Origin: Dastarcus helophoroides
Taxonomy: Eukaryota; Arthropoda; Insecta; Coleoptera; Bothrideridae
DNA length: 64,000 nucleotides
Assembly: GCA_028583605.1 (NCBI GenBank)
Contig: CM053328.1
Coordinates: forward strand, 4,595,304-4,659,303
Reading direction: 5' to 3'
Positions 58,713 to 64,000 of this stretch are shown piece by piece (within the stretch, counting starts at the first letter, position 1; each line of letters begins with the position of its first letter). The translations under genes were made by a program, and so were the position numbers. The notes beneath the pieces are model-generated. The model was not told where the DNA came from, did no database searches, and was given only the letters and a program-made list of their open reading frames with translations.

Positions 58713-58821
58713 CGTATATAATAGAAATTGTAAAGCAAAAAATTTGCGACAACTCTTGTAACAAATATTTTCTCATATGCCTAACAGCCAGTAAATTATT
58801 TAAGATCAAATTTACAAAAAC

Positions 58822-59632
58822 GGCGCACCTACCTACTGCGCACCTACCTACAGCGCATTTACCAAATGCACACCTACCCACTGCGCGCCCACCTCTTGCG
58901 CACCTACCTACTGCGCACCTACCTTTTGCGCACCTACCTACAGCGCACCTAACTACTGCGCACCTACCTACTGCGCACTTACCTATTGCGCACCTACCCA
59001 CTGCGCACCTACTTACTGCGCAACTGCCTACTGCGCACCTACCTACTGCGCACCTACCTACTGCGCACCCACTTACTGCGCATCTACCTTTTGCGCACCT
59101 ACCCACTGCGCACCTTTATACTGCGCACCTACCTACTGCGCAACTATCCACTACGCAACTACTTTCTGCGCACCTTCTTACTGCGCACCTCCCTACTGCG
59201 CACCTACCTACTCCGCACCTTTCTACTGCGCACCCACCTACAGCGCATCCACCTTCTGCGCACCTACCCACTGCGCACTTACCTACTGCGCACCAAATTA
59301 CTGCGCACCTACCTACTGCGCACCTACCTACTGCGCACTTACCTACTGCGCACATAACTACTGCGCACCTACCCACTGCGCTCCTACCCACTGCGCATCT
59401 ACTTGCTGCGCACCTACACACTGCGCACCTACCTACTGCGCACCTACCTATTGCGCACCTACCCACTGCGCACTTACATATTGCGCAACTACCTACTGCG
59501 CAACTATTTACTGCGCACCTACCTACTGCGCACCTACCTACTGCGCACCTACCTACTGCGCATCTACCTTCTGCGCACCTACCTACTGCGCACCCACCTA
59601 CTGCGCACCTACCTACTGCGCACCTACTCATA
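58822..59632. repeat. 15-bp minisatellite, right array (ACCTACCTACTGCGC)
   Basis: About 54 units, the inverted partner of the left array. A frame of 318 codons (58706-59662) runs right through it because units keep 15 bp. Confidence 0.95.
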
Positions 59633-60030
59633 TCTTCACTGACATATAAGTATTATTTATAAGTTAATTCTTTCATTCTGGTGTCTAAATGAAGTAAAAT
59701 TTACATTTAAAAAAAGTCAATTGAATAAACCACCAAATTTGGAACATTCTTGAACAGGCCGAACTTGATTTTTAAAAACTCCTCTTTCTTGATAATTTCT
59801 TAAGAGCAAAAAAATACCTAGTACTAAGACGAAAGTGTTACTAAACATTTTGTCAATCATAATTATTTGAGCGACATTTTATCTAATATATGGATCGGCA
59901 GGAGGGAAGGTGTAGAGAGGTTAATCATTTGGTTTTTTTTTCGCCCCACACTTCTTCATATTGTTGTCCAATTGATTAGTAAAATTCACATGGAAATTAA
60001 AATTATTTGAATTGAATTTTTGTTTATAGG

Positions 60031-60273
60031 AATGTCTCGAAAAATATCAATGATAATGTCAGTTACATATCATCTAACTAGGATGATTTTAAAAAAATTG
60101 GCGATGACTTCATAATTCGAAATCCAAAAATTATCGAATGTCTACAATTTGCAAAAAAAATTATTGGTAAAATTTATATATCAGAATCGAACGCTTCTAT
60201 AATTTTATTTATAATTTTAGCCATGTTCATTTTATTTGCATATGCAATATTCTGGTTTTGGAAACATGTTTAA
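60031..60273 (+). pseudogene. C-terminal membrane-protein fragment in the right arm
   Basis: This is the counterpart of 51718-51960. It has the same length (80 codons plus stop) and the same membrane helix, but a TAG replaces TAT at about 60079. A GTTTATAG acceptor-like site precedes it. Confidence 0.35.
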
Positions 60274-60320
60274 AAAATCAAGCAAATAGAATAGTGTAAT
60301 TTATTTATTTTAAATGGGAT

Positions 60321-60482
60321 AATTTCTGCCATAATACAAATTTAGCATTCAACCCAGCATTTACGTTAGAGCGAGTAAACCCAAATAGACTGGAAAGCTA
60401 TTTAGCAAAAGCGCTTTTTGAATGCGGCGCCTTTATCTTACCCAGTATTGAAACGCAAAATCTATCCGTAATCCCTAATTGA
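60321..60482 (+). pseudogene. conserved open stretch in the right arm, partner of 51519-51670
   Basis: About 53 codons containing TLERVNPNRLESYLAKA, ending at TGA (60480-60482). It differs from the left arm by a few substitutions. The function is unknown. Confidence 0.25.
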
Positions 60483-60745
60483 TATATAGTGCAGGAGATC
60501 ATAGAAAAAATGCATCTTATGGCCTTCCTTACGATTCAATACTTGGCAACGTTGAGGACAGCTACAACGAACGAGCGGTTAAAATAATTGCTCTATATAT
60601 TGCAGGTAACAGTGAACGGCGTGTACAATTTTTGTTTGAAAATTTATTTTGCGAAAATCGTTTCCCCTCTCTAGGAATCTTGAAAATAGAGTTCCCCCTC
60701 AACACATATATGACAAAAGTTTGCCATAAATATTGTCAGGACTAG
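60483..60745 (+). pseudogene. unknown protein fragment in the right arm, frame broken
   Basis: The partner of 51242-51502. The frame starting EIIEKMHLMAFL is lost at a 4-bp deletion near 60545; the rest (GNVEDSYNERAVKIIALYIA to KVCHKYCQD) remains open in another frame up to 60745. Confidence 0.35.
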
Positions 60746-60809
60746 TGGAGGTCAGGTCGTCTTATATATACCATGCAGGTCACAAAGATAGAAATATACC
60801 TTATATATA

Positions 60810-63660
60810 ATATAACAAAATTTTTTGAACATTTCCATTTAAAATTGAATTTTTTCTGAAGCTCTCGACCCTTTTACAAAATTCGTTCATATTTCTAAAA
60901 TTGAATCGATTTTTTATTAAAAAACTAAAAATTTGAGGATAATATTTTTAGAAAATTTTGAGAAAACGATTTCTTGTAAATTTCAAGAATATAACAAATA
61001 TTTTGAGCATTTCCATTCAAAATTGAATTTTTTCTAAAGATTTCGACTTTTTCAGAAAACTCGTTTATTTTTCTAAAATTGAATCGAGCTTTTATTAGAA
61101 AATAAAAAATCTGAGGAAAATATTCTTAGAAAATTTTGAGAAAACGATATTTTGTAAATTTCCAGAATATAACAAAATTTTTTGAACATTTCCATTCAAA
61201 ACTGAATTTTTTCTGAAGATTTCGACTTTTTTACAAAATTCGTTCATATTTCTAAAATTGAATCGATTTTTTATTAGAAAACTAAAAATCTGAGGATAAT
61301 ATTTTTAGAAAATTTTGAGAAAACGATTTTTTCTAAATTTCAAGTATATAACAAATATTTTAAGCATTTCCATTCAAAATTAAATTTTTTCTAAAGATTT
61401 CGACTTTTTCAAAAAACTCGTTTATTTTTCTAAAATTGAATCGAGCTTTTATTAAAAAATAAAAAATCTGAAGAAAATATTCTTAGAAAATTTTGAGAAA
61501 ACGATATTTTGTAAATTTCCAGAATATAACAAAATTTTTTGAACATTTCCATTCAAAACTGAATTTTTTCTGAAGATTTCGACTTTTTTACAAAATTCGT
61601 TAATTTTTCTAAAATTGAATCGATTTTTTATTAGAAAACTAAAAATCTGAGGATAATATTTTTAGAAAATTTTGAGAAAACGATTTTTTGAACATTTCCA
61701 TTCAAAATTGTTTTTTTTCTGAAGAATTCGACTTTTTCAGAAAACTCGTTTATTTTTCTAAAATTGAATCGAGCTTTTATTAAAAAATAAAAAATCTGAG
61801 GAAAATATTCTTAGAAAATTTTGAGAAAACGATATTTTGTAAATTTCCAGAATATAACAAAATTTTTTGAACATTTTCTTCAAAATTGAATTTTTTTTTA
61901 AGGTTTCGACTTTTTCACAAAATTCGTTCATTTTTCTTATATTGACTCGAAGTTTTATTAGAAAACAAAAGATCTGAGAGTAGTATTTTTAGAAAATTTT
62001 GAGAAAACGATTTTTTGTAAATTTCAAGAATATAACAAAGTTTCTTGAACATTTCCATTCAAAATTGAATTTTTTCTGAAGATTTCGACTTTTTTACAAA
62101 ATTCGTTCATGTTTTTAAAATTGAATTGAATTTTGATTAGAAAACTAAAATTCTAAGGATAAAATTCTCAGAAAATTTTGAAAAAAACGATTTTTTGTAA
62201 TTTTCAAGAATATATAACAAGACTTTTTGAACATTTCCATTTAAAATTGAATTTTCTTTGAAGATTTCGACTTTTCCACAGAAGTCGTTCATTTGTCTAA
62301 AGTTAAATCGAATTTTTATTAGAAATACTAAAAATCTGAGGATAGTATTTTTGGAAAATTTTGATAAAACGAATTTTTATAAATTTCCAGAATATATAAC
62401 AAAATTTTTTGAACATTTTCATTTAAAATTGAATTTTTTTTGAAGATTTCGACTTATTCACAAAATGTGTTCATTTTTCTAAAATTGAATCGAATTTTTA
62501 TTAGAAAACCAAAATTCTGAGGATAATGTTTTTAGAAAATTTTGAGAAAACGATTTTTTGTAAATTTCCAGAATATAACAAAATTTTTTGAACATTTCTA
62601 TTTAAAATTGAATTTTTTCTGAAGCTCTCGACTTTTTTACAAAATTCGTTCATGTTTTTAAAATTAAATTGAATCTTTATTAGAAAACTAAAAATCTAAG
62701 GATAATATTCTTAGAAAATTTTGGGAAAACGATCGATTTTTTGTAAATTTCAAGAATAGATAACAAGATTTTTTGAACATTTCCATTTAAAATTGAATTT
62801 TTTTTGAAAATTTCGACTTTTTCACAGAAGTCGTTCATTTGTTTAAAATTGAATCGAATTTTTATTAGAAAACTAAAAATCTGAGGATAATATTTTTAGA
62901 AAATTTTGAGAAAACGATTTTTTGTAAACTTCAAAAATATATAACAACATTTTTTGAACATCTCCATTTAAAATTGATTTTTTTTTTTTGAAGGTTGAGA
63001 CTTTTTCACAAAATTCGTTCATTTGTATAAAGTTGAATCGAACTTTTATTGGAAAACTAAAAATCTAAGGATAATATTTATAGAAAATTTTGAGAAAACA
63101 TTGTTTTGTAAATTTCCAGAATATAAACAATTTTTTGAACATTTCCATTTAAAATTGAATTTTTTCTGAAGATTTCGACTTTTTTACAAAATTCGTTTAT
63201 GTTTCTAAAATTGAATTGAATTTTTATTAGAAAACTAAAAATCTGGAAATAATTTTTTAAGAAAATTTTGAGAAAACGATTTTTTGTAAATTTCAAGAAC
63301 ATATAACAACATTTTTTGAACATTTAATTGAATTTTTTCTGAAGAGTTTGACTTTTCCTTAAAATTCGTTCATTTTTCTAAAATTGAATCGAACTTTTAT
63401 TAGAAAACTAAAAATCTGGGGATAATATTTTAAGAAAATTTTGAAAAAACGATTTTTTGTAAATTTCCAGAATATAACAAACATTTTTTGAACATTTTCA
63501 TTCAGAATTGAATTTTTTCTGAAGGTTTCGACTTTTTCACAAAATTCGTTCATTTTTCTAAAATTGAATCGAACCTTTATTAGAAAACTAAAAGTCTGAG
63601 GATAATAATGTTAGAAAATTTTGAGAAAAAGATTTTTTGTTAATTTCAAGAAACAACAAA
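60810..63660. repeat. ~180-bp tandem repeat, right part
   Basis: About 16 units continue the array interrupted at 51138. Starts of the AACATTTCCAT word fall near 60827, 61005, 61187, 61365, 61546, 61688, 61868, 62045, 62230, 62409, 62588, 62774, 62956, 63136, 63317 and 63490. Most spacings are 177-186 bp; one unit (61546-61688) is shortened to ~142 bp. Unit pairs 61005-61365 and 61365-61688 show a higher-order pattern. Confidence 0.9.
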
Positions 63661-64000
63661 ATCAAAATAAAGTAAGAGTTATGAAAAAAATATCTTTGAA
63701 AGTTGCATTTGATTTACTGGTTTATAAAAAAACAAAAAGTAGAAATAAATTCGACTGGAAATTACCACTTTTTTCACTAAAAATTGAATTTTGGAAACTT
63801 CGTCTTTTTTTGACATTTCCACTTTTTCGAAATTTCGATGAAACGCTTTTTCTTCAAGTTTGGCTCTTTCTCGAAATTTCGACTTTAACCTGCAAATTCG
63901 ATCTCTCCTGTTTGTGTGGTTTTTATGTGAAAATACACGTTACTCAGCAAGAAGATTTTTCTATTTTGTGTCCATGAATTTTTCGGAATGATTGCTGCCC
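63661..64000. other. end of window, T-rich, no gene supported
   Basis: A frame of 118 codons (63621-63977) starts in the tandem repeat and continues through T-rich sequence with CGAAATTTCGACTTT words. I do not regard it as a gene. Confidence 0.4.

Larger units (their letters stand above)
51187..60800. mobile_element. 9.6-kb inverted-repeat (foldback) element of unknown family
   Basis: The left arm (51187-53383) and the right arm (58713-60800) are reverse complements over more than 2 kb with high identity. From outside in, each arm has a ~1.17-kb complex region with coding remnants, a 15-bp minisatellite array, and one inverted unit of the inner repeat. The core (53384-58712) is a ~157-bp tandem repeat interrupted by a third minisatellite. 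Outer ends read GGTATATTTCTATC and GATAGAAATATACC. The element interrupts a ~180-bp array that continues on both sides, which shows it was inserted as a unit. Foldback elements such as FB and Galileo share long arms with internal repeats, and Polintons have long terminal repeats, but I see no transposase, integrase or polymerase here. Confidence 0.8.
58713..60800. repeat. right inverted arm of the 9.6-kb element
   Basis: This is the reverse complement of 51187-53383. Relative to the left arm it has a 4-bp deletion near 60545 and a nonsense change at about 60079-60081 in the coding remnants, so it is the more decayed copy. Confidence 0.85.

Noticed and set aside
51187..60800. Polinton/Maverick assignment for the inverted-repeat element
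   Set aside because: Long terminal repeats fit, but no polymerase B, integrase, ATPase or capsid frame is present, so the assignment is not supported.

Overview
The window looks like an arthropod, most likely insect, nuclear genome: very AT-rich, with split genes, an irritans-type mariner, a Ty3/gypsy element, a tRNA-derived SINE and large amounts of tandem repeat. I cannot fix the order or species from the sequence.

The only host gene I can support is a Frizzled-family Wnt receptor on the minus strand, spread over about 43 kb (47344 down to 3920) in four coding exons. Exon 1 (46757-47344) encodes signal peptide and cysteine-rich domain, exon 2 (39585-39866) TM1 to TM3, exon 3 (19769-19934) the loop after TM3 and TM4, and exon 4 (3920-4509) TM5 to TM7, the KTxxxW motif and a C-terminal ETVI PDZ ligand. 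The ETVx ending and overall match point to Frizzled-4. Splice sites and phases join all four exons, but exons 2 and 3 each need one frame correction, so the locus is either mis-assembled by single bases or decaying.

The introns are a museum of repeats. Intron 3 (4510-19768) holds a 6.27-kb hAT-like element (4998-11262) with a perfect 8-bp target duplication whose interior is mostly a satellite built on TCGAAATTTCGA; a broken Ty3/gypsy element (12348-18208) with a 201-bp MITE in its 5' LTR; and a mariner (18452-19726) that ends about 40 bp from the exon-3 splice donor. Intron 2 (19935-39584) holds T-rich repeats, a tRNA-derived SINE, two giant homopurine tracts (3.7 and 2.6 kb) and a broken LINE. 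Intron 1 (39867-46756) holds a foldback hairpin and a 3.4-kb array of a ~125-bp monomer.

Upstream of the gene (48-64 kb) lies the most unusual structure: a 9.6-kb inverted-repeat element (51187-60800) inserted in an array of ~180-bp repeats. Its ~2.1-kb arms contain protein-coding remnants (including a fragment with a C-terminal membrane segment) and 15-bp minisatellites in opposite orientation, each unit centred on TGCGCA; its core is a ~157-bp tandem repeat broken by a third minisatellite array. I recognise no known transposase or virus family in it. It is my main candidate for something undescribed.
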